Assembly (NCBI GenBank): GCA_024762975.1 | Contig: JANTGJ010000014.1 | Location: forward strand, 1-44,331 | DNA length: 44,331 bases | Direction: 5' to 3' | DNA from: Candidatus Krumholzibacteriia bacterium | GTDB taxonomy: Bacteria > Krumholzibacteriota > Krumholzibacteriia > LZORAL124-64-63 | Shown here: positions 36,766 through 44,331 of the stretch, one piece after another | How positions within the stretch are numbered: the stretch's first letter is position 1 | Layout: each line of letters starts with the position of its first letter | The notes under the pieces: model-generated | The model's database searches: none | The model's input: the letters and a program-made list of their open reading frames with translations, nothing else | Told to the model about the DNA's origin: nothing | Made by a program: the position numbers and the translations under genes

Positions 36766-37145
36766 TACAGTACCTTCTTCAGACGTTCGACGCGGTTCAA
36801 CAGTTTCGTGATCCGGACCGCGAAGTGATCATCGATCACCACGACCTCCCCCGTCGCCAGCAGATCGCCATTGACCAGGATATCCACCGGTTCACTGGTC
36901 TGCCGGACCAATTCGATCACCGAACCGTTCGCGAGATTCAGAACGTCGCGGAATTTGAGCTGGCTACGCCCCAATTCGACACTGATCTTCAAATTGACGT
37001 CCAGCAGCAGATCCAGATTCGCAGCGTCAGGCACATCTCCCGCCAGATCCTCCAGCAGGGCCTGCGATTCAGCATCCATCTCCCGGGTAGCGTCGGGCGT
37101 TCCGGCGGTGTTTTCTTCCGTGACCTTGATTTCGTCCGTGGTCAT
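36765..37145 (-). CDS. fliN: Flagellar C-ring protein FliN
   Basis: A 126-residue C-ring component of the motor switch. An acidic 40-residue N-terminus precedes the SpoA domain (LLLDVNLKISVELGRSQLKFRDVLNLANGSVIELVR and VDILVNGDLLATGEVVVIDDHFAVRI-type core, about residues 45-120). ATG 37145 lies six bases after the fliM stop. It is a short FliN, not the FliY fusion with a CheC-like domain. Confidence 0.96.
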   Translation of the reverse strand: MTTDEIKVTEENTAGTPDATREMDAESQALLEDLAGDVPDAANLDLLLDVNLKISVELGRSQLKFRDVLNLANGSVIELVRQTSEPVDILVNGDLLATGEVVVIDDHFAVRITKLLNRVERLKKVL

Positions 37146-37151
37146 CTCGAG

Positions 37152-38204
37152 CTACTCCTTGGCGGTCTTGGTTCGCAGTTTGACGGCACGATTCTGCCCG
37201 ATCCGGCCAGCCTCACCGATCCAGGCCGGCTGTCCCTCGATGAATACCTTCAGCGGAGCATCGACGCCCTGGGGAAGGTTGATGATATCCCCGACCTTGA
37301 GGTTCACGATCTCCTCGAGAGTCGTGTCGATTTCCGAAAGCTGGACCATCACTTCACAGTCCGCTCCCTGAATCATTTTCAGCACATGGCGGCGGTCTTC
37401 CCTCAACTCGTCCGCGTTGCGCAGGTCCACCACATCCTGGGGATCGAAGATGTCCTTGACCGGGGTAAAGGCCGAAAGCGGGAAAACCAGCTCGACCGGT
37501 CCTTCGATCGTGTCCAGGCAGACCTGGAACTTCATTACGATCAGCATCTCACCCTCGGCGATGCCCGAAACGTAGGTCGGATTGTTTTCCAGACCGAGGA
37601 AGCCCGGTTCGATTTCCACCCGCTTGGCAGTCGCCTTGCGGAAGATCTCGGTAAAGCGACTCACCAGGCCGGCATTGATTCCCCGTTCGATCTCCGTGAA
37701 CTCGCGCAGGGTATCCTCGGCATCGGCGACCCCGCCCATCAGCTTTTTCAGGAAAACATAGCAAAGACCCAGGTCGATGTAGACCAGGCTCGTGCCTTTC
37801 AACGGCGCCATCGTCACCATCGAGACGCAGGTTGGATTCGGCAATTCGGCCTGATACTCGGCGAAGGTACTCTGGCGCAACCCTTTGAACTCGACCGTGG
37901 TGGTCATTCGCAGCAGGCTCGTGAAATCGATGGTTCCGGTCTTGGCGAAGGCCTCGCCGATCGCCTGCAGGGTATGCTCGAACGAGCGCGAGATGTTGTG
38001 GGGACGGTTGAAATCATATCGCCGCGGCCCCCCTTGGAGCGACTCGTCTCCCGAATCGGCGTTCATCACCTGGTCCAGGTCGACACCCAAACCGTCATCG
38101 ACCTCACCGACGAGGTTCTCGGCCGCGCCGATCGCGGCGTCGAGATCCAGATCGTCCATCTCGTCGAGGCTGTCGTCGCCCTGGATGTCTTGAGGTTCCG
38201 TCAC
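37152..38204 (-). CDS. fliM: Flagellar motor switch protein FliM
   Basis: A 350-residue C-ring protein that normally binds phosphorylated CheY at its N-terminus and reverses the motor. The middle domain begins near RYDFNRPHNISRSFEHTLQAIGEAF, and the C-terminal SpoA domain has EIDTTLEEIVNLKVGDIINL. The N-terminal ~50 residues are very acidic (DDSLDEMDDLDLDAAIG) and lack the usual LSQxEIDALL motif, so CheY docking may differ. GTG 38204 with GGGAG upstream. Followed six bases later by fliN. Confidence 0.95.
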   Translation of the reverse strand: MTEPQDIQGDDSLDEMDDLDLDAAIGAAENLVGEVDDGLGVDLDQVMNADSGDESLQGGPRRYDFNRPHNISRSFEHTLQAIGEAFAKTGTIDFTSLLRMTTTVEFKGLRQSTFAEYQAELPNPTCVSMVTMAPLKGTSLVYIDLGLCYVFLKKLMGGVADAEDTLREFTEIERGINAGLVSRFTEIFRKATAKRVEIEPGFLGLENNPTYVSGIAEGEMLIVMKFQVCLDTIEGPVELVFPLSAFTPVKDIFDPQDVVDLRNADELREDRRHVLKMIQGADCEVMVQLSEIDTTLEEIVNLKVGDIINLPQGVDAPLKVFIEGQPAWIGEAGRIGQNRAVKLRTKTAKE

Positions 38205-38220
38205 TGCGTCTCCCGCATGG

Positions 38221-38736
38221 TTACTGTACGACCAGGTCCGAGAAATACACGTTCATCAGGATTCCCGGCGGCATGCGCTCGTCGATGCGCCGAAAAATCT
38301 CGTCCCGGATCCCTTTCTTTCCCTCCGCGCTGGACAGGTCCTCCGGGGTCTTGTCCGAAATCACCATGATCACGATGTCACGCAGTTGCGGCAGTCGCTG
38401 AGCGACGATATCGGCCGCAATCTGGTCCTTTACCTCGAGGTTGATGTTCGTGCGCAGGTACCGTGGCCTCTTGGTCTCGGACCGCAGGGTGACGATGATC
38501 TCCTCCAGATCGACCAGCACACCCATCTCGGGCATCTCGACGGCGGACTCTTCCTCGGTGGGCTGACTCATCTGCGCATCCTGGATTCCCAGTTTGGGCA
38601 CGATCAGGAACTGCGTCAGGGCAATGGCTACGACCGCCTGCACGATGACGATACCACCCAGCAGGATCGCTTTGTTCTCCAGCAGTCCGGGCTTGCCTCC
38701 GCTTTCGGCCGCTTCGTCTTTTTCGTCCGCCATCAT
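38221..38736 (-). CDS. fliL: Flagellar stator-associated protein FliL
   Basis: A 171-residue single-pass inner-membrane protein that surrounds the stator and supports motor torque. A cytoplasmic charged N-terminus (ADEKDEAAESGGK) is followed by a helix near residues 24-46 and a periplasmic stomatin-like domain ending ILMNVYFSDLVVQ, with the typical PRYLRTNINLEV. The ATG ATG start overlaps the motB stop by 4 bases (38736-38733). Confidence 0.94.
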   Translation of the reverse strand: MMADEKDEAAESGGKPGLLENKAILLGGIVIVQAVVAIALTQFLIVPKLGIQDAQMSQPTEEESAVEMPEMGVLVDLEEIIVTLRSETKRPRYLRTNINLEVKDQIAADIVAQRLPQLRDIVIMVISDKTPEDLSSAEGKKGIRDEIFRRIDERMPPGILMNVYFSDLVVQ

Positions 38737-39617
38737 TCCGCTCCTTGTGATCGTTTGCTCTGGATCGGCGCCGCCAGGCGCTCGGTCACCGGGTTGATTA
38801 TTGGCCGCACCGGTTTCTTTTCTGTCGCCGGTGGTTTCGTTCCGGCGGGATCAGCCGGAGTAACCAGCTTCGATTCCGACGGTTTCTCGAAAGGCAACTG
38901 GTTGCTCCGGGCCAGATCTTCCTTCTTCAATTGCAGGAAAATCTCCACTCTACGGTTCTTTTCCCTTCCTTCAGCGGTCGCGTTATCCGCGATGGGACGA
39001 AATTCGCCGTATCCGGTGGCCGAGATCCGCTCCGGCGGCATACCCTGTCCTTGGAAGTATCGTGCCACCGATACCGCGCGCCCGGCAGACAACTCCCAAT
39101 TGCTGTCAAAGAATTTCGAGTGCATCGGAACATTGTCCGTATGCCCCTCGACGCGGATCTGGTAGGGAAATTTCCTGAACAGCGCGTCCATTTTTTTCAG
39201 GGTCTCGAGAGAGGCGGATTTCAGACGAGCGGTCCCGGATTCGAACAGGAACGGCGCCTCGATTCGGAACAGGATTCCGTCCTTCTTGATCTCGATCTGG
39301 ATCTGGTCGTCCTGCCCCTTTTCGAGCAGGAAACGTTCGACGCTGCGGACCTCGTAGATGGCCTCGGCCTCTTCATCGGTCGGGTTGTGGTTCGGAACCA
39401 GCGGCTGCTCGAAGGTAATGACGGATTCCGCGGTGGACAGTACGCCAAAGGCGCCGTGAAGAGAACTGGCGGCCTGTTCGAACTTGGTCTGCTGCATCGA
39501 CGAGAATGAGACGATGAGGACGAAAAAAGTAAGCAGCAGGCTCATCATGTCCCCGTAGGTCATGACCCAATCGTCCAGCCCCTGCTTGATGATGATGTTT
39601 TTCTGTTTCTTCGCCAA
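38733..39617 (-). CDS. motB: Flagellar stator protein MotB
   Basis: A 294-residue stator subunit anchoring to peptidoglycan. One N-terminal helix contains the ion-binding Asp23 (WVMTYGDMMSLLLTFFVLIVSF), and the C-terminal OmpA-like domain has VEGHTDNVPMHS and ATGYGEFRPIADN ... REKNRRVEIFL. TTG start with GGGGAG six bases upstream. Proton versus sodium coupling cannot be decided from these motifs. Follows motA after 96 bases with no other feature. Confidence 0.96.
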   Translation of the reverse strand: MAKKQKNIIIKQGLDDWVMTYGDMMSLLLTFFVLIVSFSSMQQTKFEQAASSLHGAFGVLSTAESVITFEQPLVPNHNPTDEEAEAIYEVRSVERFLLEKGQDDQIQIEIKKDGILFRIEAPFLFESGTARLKSASLETLKKMDALFRKFPYQIRVEGHTDNVPMHSKFFDSNWELSAGRAVSVARYFQGQGMPPERISATGYGEFRPIADNATAEGREKNRRVEIFLQLKKEDLARSNQLPFEKPSESKLVTPADPAGTKPPATEKKPVRPIINPVTERLAAPIQSKRSQGAE

Positions 39618-39713
39618 AACGATCTCCCCGGAACCCTCGGCCGCCGTTCACCCACCGGTCAGACCGGATACGGAATCAGGGCCGGTCGCCCAACAAACAG
39701 CCCCGCGGTTCGA

Positions 39714-40502
39714 TCAAGCGGCCTTTTCGCTTTCCTTGCCGCCCTCGACCTTTTTGCGCTCGGTCGGTGACAGGAACGACTTCAGCTTCTCTTCGACGAT
39801 CCGAGGCGAATCTCCGCTCTGGATCGCCATGATGCCCTCGATGATCATTTCCTTGATCACCATTTCCTCTTTCGAACGCGTCTCGAGCTTCGTTGACAGC
39901 GGCAGGAAGACGACGTTGGCCACAACCGCACCGTAGAATGTGGTAATCAGGGCGGTCGCCATACCGGCACCGATCTGAGTCGGATCCGAGAGGTTCGCGA
40001 GCATGTTGACCAGGCCGATCAGCGTACCGATCATGCCAAAGGCCGGAGCGAACGTACCGCCCGTGCTGAGAATCTTTGCGCCCTCGGAGTGCCGGTTCTC
40101 GATCTGTTCGACATCGGTTTCCAGAATCTTTTCCAGCAGTTGGGGATCGGTGCCGTCGACGGCCAATCGCAGCCCCTTGCGCAGGAACGGGTCCGTCTCG
40201 TTCTCGGAATCCTCCTCCAGAGCGAGCATGCCTTCGCGGCGCGCCCGCTCGGCATATTTGACCATCTTTTCGATCACGCCATCGGGCTCATCGAGGGCGA
40301 ACAGGAAGGTCTTCTTGAAGATCATGGCCATCGAGAGGAACTTCGGAAGCGGGAAACTGACGAGCAGAGCACCGATGGTGCCGCCAATCACGACCGCGAC
40401 CGAAGGCATGTCGATGAAACCGCCGAGGGAGCCACCCAACAGGATGGACCAGACGATGAGTCCAAATGCCACGGCGAGGCCTAGAATTGTCGCGATATCC
40501 AA
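39714..40502 (-). CDS. motA: Flagellar stator protein MotA
   Basis: A 262-residue four-helix stator subunit forming the ion channel with MotB. It begins DIATILGLAVAFGLIVWSILLGG, with VVIGGTIGALLVSFPL, a cytoplasmic loop containing ERARREGMLALEED (the FliG-contact region), and two closing helices (TFAPAFGMIGTLIGLVNML and GAGMATALITTFYGAVVANVVFLP). TTG start with GGGGA about six bases upstream; four of the neighbouring flagellar genes use TTG too. Confidence 0.97.
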   Translation of the reverse strand: MDIATILGLAVAFGLIVWSILLGGSLGGFIDMPSVAVVIGGTIGALLVSFPLPKFLSMAMIFKKTFLFALDEPDGVIEKMVKYAERARREGMLALEEDSENETDPFLRKGLRLAVDGTDPQLLEKILETDVEQIENRHSEGAKILSTGGTFAPAFGMIGTLIGLVNMLANLSDPTQIGAGMATALITTFYGAVVANVVFLPLSTKLETRSKEEMVIKEMIIEGIMAIQSGDSPRIVEEKLKSFLSPTERKKVEGGKESEKAA

Positions 40503-40558
40503 CTTCAGTCCCCTATCTTACCCGTCCCGGTTTCCCGACGGTTGCCGCGTCGCGGACA

Positions 40559-40783
40559 TCACCCTTCGAAAACCGATCCGGATCCGCCGGCGGGCACCGG
40601 ATAGATGCGAGCCTTGGTCCGGTAGCCGACGGCCTTGCGGATCACATCGTCGAGTTCCTCCAGAACCATGATTTTGCGCCCGGTCGTCAGACTGACCAGC
40701 GTGTCCGGAGTACTCTCGATGAATTCGATGAGATCGGCGTTTACCACCAACTCTCTCCCATTCAGTTTCGTGAGTTTGATCAT
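40559..40783 (-). CDS. flbD: FlbD family protein
   Basis: A 74-residue protein of the FlbD/SwrD family found after flgE in many flagellar operons; SwrD promotes stator torque in Bacillus. The family start MIKLTKLNGRELVVNADLIEFIES and DTLVSLTTGRKIMVLEELDDVI are present, with an extra Gly/Ser-rich end. ATG with AGGAG nine bases upstream. It follows a candidate terminator, so it may have its own promoter, but none was recognised in the 110-base gap. Confidence 0.93.
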   Translation of the reverse strand: MIKLTKLNGRELVVNADLIEFIESTPDTLVSLTTGRKIMVLEELDDVIRKAVGYRTKARIYPVPAGGSGSVFEG

Positions 40784-40824
40784 GGACTTTAGCTCCTAAC
40801 TCCGTTTGCCCCGGGAAAAGAGAC

Positions 40825-40858
40825 GGCTCCGATCCTGCGAAATCGCGTTCTCGGAGCC
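40825..40858 (-). terminator. Candidate intrinsic terminator after flgE
   Basis: On the minus strand an 8-bp stem GGCTCCGA / TCGGAGCC encloses an inner GCGA/TCGC dyad and is followed by GTCTCTTTTCCC. The T-run is short, so read-through into flbD-motAB is likely. Lies 36 bases past the flgE stop. Confidence 0.55.
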
Positions 40859-40893
40859 GGTCCGGGTGCCCGGATCATGGACCGCCCGCCGAA

Positions 40894-42930
40894 CTAGCGG
40901 ATCAGATTGACCAGTTCCTGCATGACCTGGTCGGCGGTCGTAATCACGCGGCTGTTGGCCTGGAAGGCACGCTGGGCAACGACCAGATTGGTGAATTCAG
41001 CCGCCAGATCGACATTGCTCGTCTCCAGGGCGCCCGGTACCAGGGTGATGCCGGAGCCGGTGCCGGCGAAGCTTTCCACCGCCTGACCCGAGTTGCCGCT
41101 GCGCCGGTAGGTGTTGTTCGCTTCACGCATCAAACCGTTCGAATTGCTGAATTGAGCGATACCGATCTGCGCGATGTTACGCATCGTATCGTTCGTGAAG
41201 ATCCCGGTGATGACGCCGCTCTGATCGATGTTGAAGTCCACCAGCGACCCGGTTCCGTATCCATCGGCGATCGACTGCAGGTTGCCGGAACCCTCGAACT
41301 GCGTCAGGCCGGTCAGGGAACCGATCTCGCCGTAGTCGATGGCCAGGGTCAGGGGCTGTGCACCCTCGTTTCCCGTGGTCTCGGGCTGGATCGTGATTCC
41401 CCCGGAATCGTCGTGGAACATGAAGTTCGAGATCGCACCGTTCTCGTCGAAGAACGCACGACCCGAGGACCCGGACGTGATCGTAGCGTTGCCCTCCATG
41501 TTGGCGGTCCAGACCCACTCGTTCAGTCCGGCGACCTTCTCGAATTCGAAGGAGATCGTGTGCTCGCCGCCGAGGGAATCGTAGATCGTCGTGGCCATCG
41601 AGAACGTCTGCTGATCGGATGCCTGCTGTGTCTCGTTGAAGGAGAACACTTCATCCAGGACCGCATTGGCCGTGCCGACTTCGGCCAGGGAAATATCCCC
41701 GATCGCGTTGTCCAGTCCGGCATCGCCGGAGACCACGATCTGGCCTTCGTCACTGATGGCGACGGGGGTCGTATTGATTCCCATGCCGAACTGGATCTCC
41801 TGCATCAAGTCGGACAGGGTGGTGGCGGCAGTCACGTCGATCGTGACGGTCTGCAATTGTTCCCCGTTGACCGTTCCACCGAGTTCCAGCTGGGCCGGGG
41901 GCGCTGACAGGTCGATTCCCAACGGGTCGCCTCCGGCGCTGTACAGCTCGGACAGCAGATCCGTGGAATCGGCATAGGCGCGCAGTTCCGCGCTGACCGC
42001 GGTATCTCCGTTGGCGATGGTCGATGGCAGGGCGAAGTTGTCGTTGAACTCGGCATTCGAGCCCGAGGCCAGCGAGAAACTCTGGATATCCTCGCCGGTG
42101 CTGTTGGTGACTTCCAGCTCTCCGTGGGTACCGATCGCGATCGTGACGCCGCTCATCGCCGAGTTCGCCCAGGCCACGATGTCGCCATAGGTGGTATCTT
42201 CCGCTACGGTCATGGTCTCAGTGGAAATCGGGGTGCCCGAGCCGGCTCCCCGCCCGTCGATCCGGATCTCATCCCCGATATGCAGGCCCAGCGGACCATC
42301 CATTTGCCCACTCATGTCCAGGATCCGATCGTTCGTGTCGGCGGCAGCCAGGAACGAGGCGCTTTCGCGAACCGTTCCCTGGGCGTCCGAACCACTGTCC
42401 AGGTTTCCCATCAGCTGCACGGAGCTCGACGGGCTGGCCGGCACGACCAGGCTCGGATCGATGAAAATGTCCTCCATCGGACCGGTCCCCAGCACACCCT
42501 CGGCATCCGCCATTACGCCCTGCACGCGCAAACCGGTCGACGGATTGACCAGGACGTTCTGGCTGTCCAGGCCGAAGACACCCGCGCGGGTGTAGACCTT
42601 GCTTGCCCCGTCGCTGAGGATGAAGAATCCCGAGCCCTGGATTGCCAGATCGGTCTTCTTGCCCGTGGTCATGAAATTTCCCTGGTTGAAGTTCGTGTCG
42701 ATACTGCCGACCTGCGTTCCCAATCCCACCTGCTGCGGATTGGTACCGCCCAGCCCGCCACTGACCGGCCGGCTGGCCGAACGCATCGTCTGCGTCAGCA
42801 TTTCGTTGAACGTGACGCGCCCGGACTTGAAGCCCGTGGTGTTGCTGTTGGCAATGTTGTTGCCGATCACATCCAGGTTCGTCAGGTTGGCCGACAGACC
42901 GGAAACTCCGGAGTACAGGGACTTGAACAT
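40894..42930 (-). CDS. flgE: Flagellar hook protein FlgE (large)
   Basis: The hook subunit, exported by the type III apparatus. The 678-residue protein has the rod/hook signature at the start (MFKSLYSGVSGLSANLTNLDVIGNNIANSNTTGFK) and at the end (NVDLAAEFTNLVVAQRAFQANSRVITTADQVMQELVNLIR), both typical. The centre (about 150-480) is an enlarged, Asp/Ser/Thr-rich insertion that makes the protein longer than the ~400-residue enteric FlgE and probably forms extra surface domains. ATG with GGGGAGG upstream. Confidence 0.97.
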   Translation of the reverse strand: MFKSLYSGVSGLSANLTNLDVIGNNIANSNTTGFKSGRVTFNEMLTQTMRSASRPVSGGLGGTNPQQVGLGTQVGSIDTNFNQGNFMTTGKKTDLAIQGSGFFILSDGASKVYTRAGVFGLDSQNVLVNPSTGLRVQGVMADAEGVLGTGPMEDIFIDPSLVVPASPSSSVQLMGNLDSGSDAQGTVRESASFLAAADTNDRILDMSGQMDGPLGLHIGDEIRIDGRGAGSGTPISTETMTVAEDTTYGDIVAWANSAMSGVTIAIGTHGELEVTNSTGEDIQSFSLASGSNAEFNDNFALPSTIANGDTAVSAELRAYADSTDLLSELYSAGGDPLGIDLSAPPAQLELGGTVNGEQLQTVTIDVTAATTLSDLMQEIQFGMGINTTPVAISDEGQIVVSGDAGLDNAIGDISLAEVGTANAVLDEVFSFNETQQASDQQTFSMATTIYDSLGGEHTISFEFEKVAGLNEWVWTANMEGNATITSGSSGRAFFDENGAISNFMFHDDSGGITIQPETTGNEGAQPLTLAIDYGEIGSLTGLTQFEGSGNLQSIADGYGTGSLVDFNIDQSGVITGIFTNDTMRNIAQIGIAQFSNSNGLMREANNTYRRSGNSGQAVESFAGTGSGITLVPGALETSNVDLAAEFTNLVVAQRAFQANSRVITTADQVMQELVNLIR

Positions 42931-42975
42931 GGGATCCTCCCCTTTGGGTCGTTGTGCTCCTTGCGGAGCCGAGTC

Positions 42976-43623
42976 CTAGCTGATCTGATAAATCTCGGAG
43001 ACGTAGTAGTCCTCACCGTCGACGGTGATGACTCCTACGTTGTTGTCGTATCGAAGGCCGTCCACCGGCCCGGTAATCAGGGTGATCGCATTGACGTCGA
43101 CCTCGTCGTTCACGACCGATACTTCGAGCGTGTACTGACCGTCGGCAGCCATTTCACTGTCTTCGAGTGCGCAGTCCCAGGTGATGTCGTTCAAGCCCTG
43201 CTGGACCGTGGTGTGAATCGTGTCCACGACGTTTCCGTTCGAATCCAGCACGTTGATTTCGGCGGTGCCGGGGCCGTCGCAGGCCAGCTTGTTTCCCGTG
43301 GCCACGCCGTCCGTGACCGTCAGGCGGTTGCCTTCAACCGTGGCGTCCTTGCCGACCAGGCCCAACAACGCGGTGTTGTTGGCCGAGGCCACCATCATCG
43401 TGTTCTCTTGCAACTTGTCGTTCATCTCGGACAGTTCGTCGAGCATCGTGAACTGGGTGATCTGTCCCGTGAATTCGGCATTGTCCATCGGGCTCATCGG
43501 GTCCTGGTTCTTGATCTGCGCAACCAGCAGGGACATGAAATCCAGTTTGCCGACTTCGGAGGTATTTCTCTCCTGCGCCCCGGCAACCGCCCCGTAGCCA
43601 TCGGTAATTCCTTGGATCGGCAT
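42976..43623 (-). CDS. flgD: Flagellar hook-cap protein FlgD
   Basis: The 215-residue scaffold that caps the growing hook and is later lost. It has the FlgD N-terminal core LDFMSLLVAQIKNQDPMSPMDNAEFTGQITQFTMLDEL and a FlgD-Ig-like region (VLDSNGNVVDTIHTTVQQGLNDITWD). The start is taken as ATG 43623, which overlaps the fliK stop (TGATG) with GGGGAG eight bases upstream; GTG 43626 would add one residue. Confidence 0.95.
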   Translation of the reverse strand: MPIQGITDGYGAVAGAQERNTSEVGKLDFMSLLVAQIKNQDPMSPMDNAEFTGQITQFTMLDELSEMNDKLQENTMMVASANNTALLGLVGKDATVEGNRLTVTDGVATGNKLACDGPGTAEINVLDSNGNVVDTIHTTVQQGLNDITWDCALEDSEMAADGQYTLEVSVVNDEVDVNAITLITGPVDGLRYDNNVGVITVDGEDYYVSEIYQIS

Positions 43624-44331
43624 CACTCAAACTCCCCGGGAAATTCAGCCCAGGACCGGGCCGTTTCAGCGGATTCGTCGCGACCGGAGCCGCCGTGGCG
43701 ATCCTCCCGGTGCTGCCGCTGCTGATTCTCGTTTTTCTCGGAAGCGTCCTCCGGTTCGTTGCCTTCGTACCGCCGGACGCCGGAATCCTTCCATTCGACC
43801 TTTACCTCGACGTGCTGCCACCGTCCGGAGCGTTCCACGATTCCATCGGCAAGTTCCTTCAGTCCGTCGCGCAACGCGTGATCCGCTTCCCGGCTCGAAG
43901 CCGTCAGGACGACCTGCAGGTGGTCATCGCGACCGAGGAGCTGAACCTCCACACGTCCGAGGTGTTCGGGATTCAGTTTCAGGGTCATGGACTCATTTCC
44001 AGCGGCACCGGTCGCCCGCGATGCCACCTGCTGGGCAACCTGACTGCGGATACCGGCCGGATCGGTCGAGAGGCCACGTGTGCTCGGGTGCGGTCCGGCC
44101 TTGGTGTGGGACTTCAGGGACTCGACAAACGCGTCTTTCGCGGTGGTTTCGTGGTCAACCTCCATCGCCGCCCGAAATGCGTCTTCCGCGGCGTGGGCGG
44201 CGCCGGCATCCACCGCCTGCGCCGAATGCGATGCCGGCGCGGGCGCTACCGCGACCGCGGTCGATGCATCGGCGGAGGCCTGGGCGGAATGGGCGGGGTG
44301 GGGTTCGGTCGTGGGGTCGCTTTTCGATTCT
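43623..44331 (-). CDS. fliK: Flagellar hook-length control protein FliK, N-terminus outside the window
   Basis: The secreted ruler that measures hook length and triggers the FlhB switch. The visible ~235 codons are open to the window edge with no start required. The upstream part is Ala/Pro/His-rich and low complexity, as in FliK linkers. The C-terminal core is MTLKLNPEHLGRVEVQLLGRDDHLQVVLTASSREADHALRDGL, the Flg_hook hallmark. The last ~50 residues are charged and rich in Glu, Gln and Arg. The identity is clear, but the true start lies to the right of base 44331. Confidence 0.9.
   Translation of the reverse strand, partial: ESKSDPTTEPHPAHSAQASADASTAVAVAPAPASHSAQAVDAGAAHAAEDAFRAAMEVDHETTAKDAFVESLKSHTKAGPHPSTRGLSTDPAGIRSQVAQQVASRATGAAGNESMTLKLNPEHLGRVEVQLLGRDDHLQVVLTASSREADHALRDGLKELADGIVERSGRWQHVEVKVEWKDSGVRRYEGNEPEDASEKNENQQRQHREDRHGGSGRDESAETARSWAEFPGEFE

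Noticed and set aside
40859-40893. GGGCAC-containing segment just past flgE as a possible sigma-54 promoter for flbD
   Set aside because: The -12 GC dinucleotide is missing at the required spacing.
42124-43725. Plus-strand open frame opposite flgE and flgD
   Set aside because: Antisense to two well-supported flagellar genes, with no motif.

Overview
The window is a gene-dense stretch of a high-GC, Gram-negative, flagellated bacterium. Nearly everything lies on the minus strand; the only clear plus-strand gene is a LysM lytic transglycosylase at 21081-22877. Three traits suggest an uncultured lineage of the wider FCB group (Eisenbacteria- or Krumholzibacteria-like). These are a secreted M6 protease ending in a FlgD-Ig/T9SS-like module, a PorV/UPF0164-type outer-membrane protein, and a long SecA with an extra insertion. 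That placement is inference; no rRNA is present to confirm it. No tRNA, rRNA, CRISPR array, insertion sequence or phage gene was seen, and no gene-free stretch exceeds 300 bases.

Layout, left to right. (1) 1-6073: hslV (cut by the window edge), xerC, trmFO, topA and a DUF494/smg gene. Read in the minus direction this is smg-topA-trmFO-xerC-hslV, an ancient genome-maintenance cluster with stop/start overlaps. (2) 6248-20893: secA, a soluble lytic transglycosylase, the M6 protease, purH, purC, comEC and a GAF-like/GGDEF diguanylate cyclase. (3) 20894-24003: a divergent control region with two palindromes, the mltD-like transglycosylase, a strong hairpin terminator shared by convergent genes, and the PorV-like barrel protein. 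(4) 24104-44331: a flagellar supercluster, read from right to left as fliK, flgD, flgE, flbD, motA, motB, fliL, fliM, fliN, fliO, fliP, fliQ, fliR, flhB, flhA, flhF, a 70-aa membrane protein, fliA, two unknown small proteins, two HDOD proteins and a sigma-54 activator.

How the genes work together. The flagellar cluster supplies the hook and hook cap, stator, C-ring, export gate and a sigma-28 factor. The fliO-fliP gap holds an excellent sigma-54 promoter (TGGCAC-N5-TTGC), a perfect match to the IHF consensus upstream of it, and several dyads at enhancer distance. The sigma-54 activator at the far end of the same cluster has intact ATPase motifs and a degenerate receiver, and is the obvious candidate regulator.

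The most unusual part is the flhF-fliA segment. FlhF has lost canonical GTPase residues (P-loop Lys to Arg, DTAG to DLPA, TKLD to NRLD). Its usual partner FlhG is missing, and a two-helix 70-aa membrane protein occupies that slot. The sigma-28 factor carries an approximately 70-residue C-terminal extension with a hydrophobic segment. Two unrecognised small proteins (a charged coil and a membrane-anchored coil) follow. This may be a lineage-specific rewiring of flagellar placement and regulation, but that is inference from sequence only.
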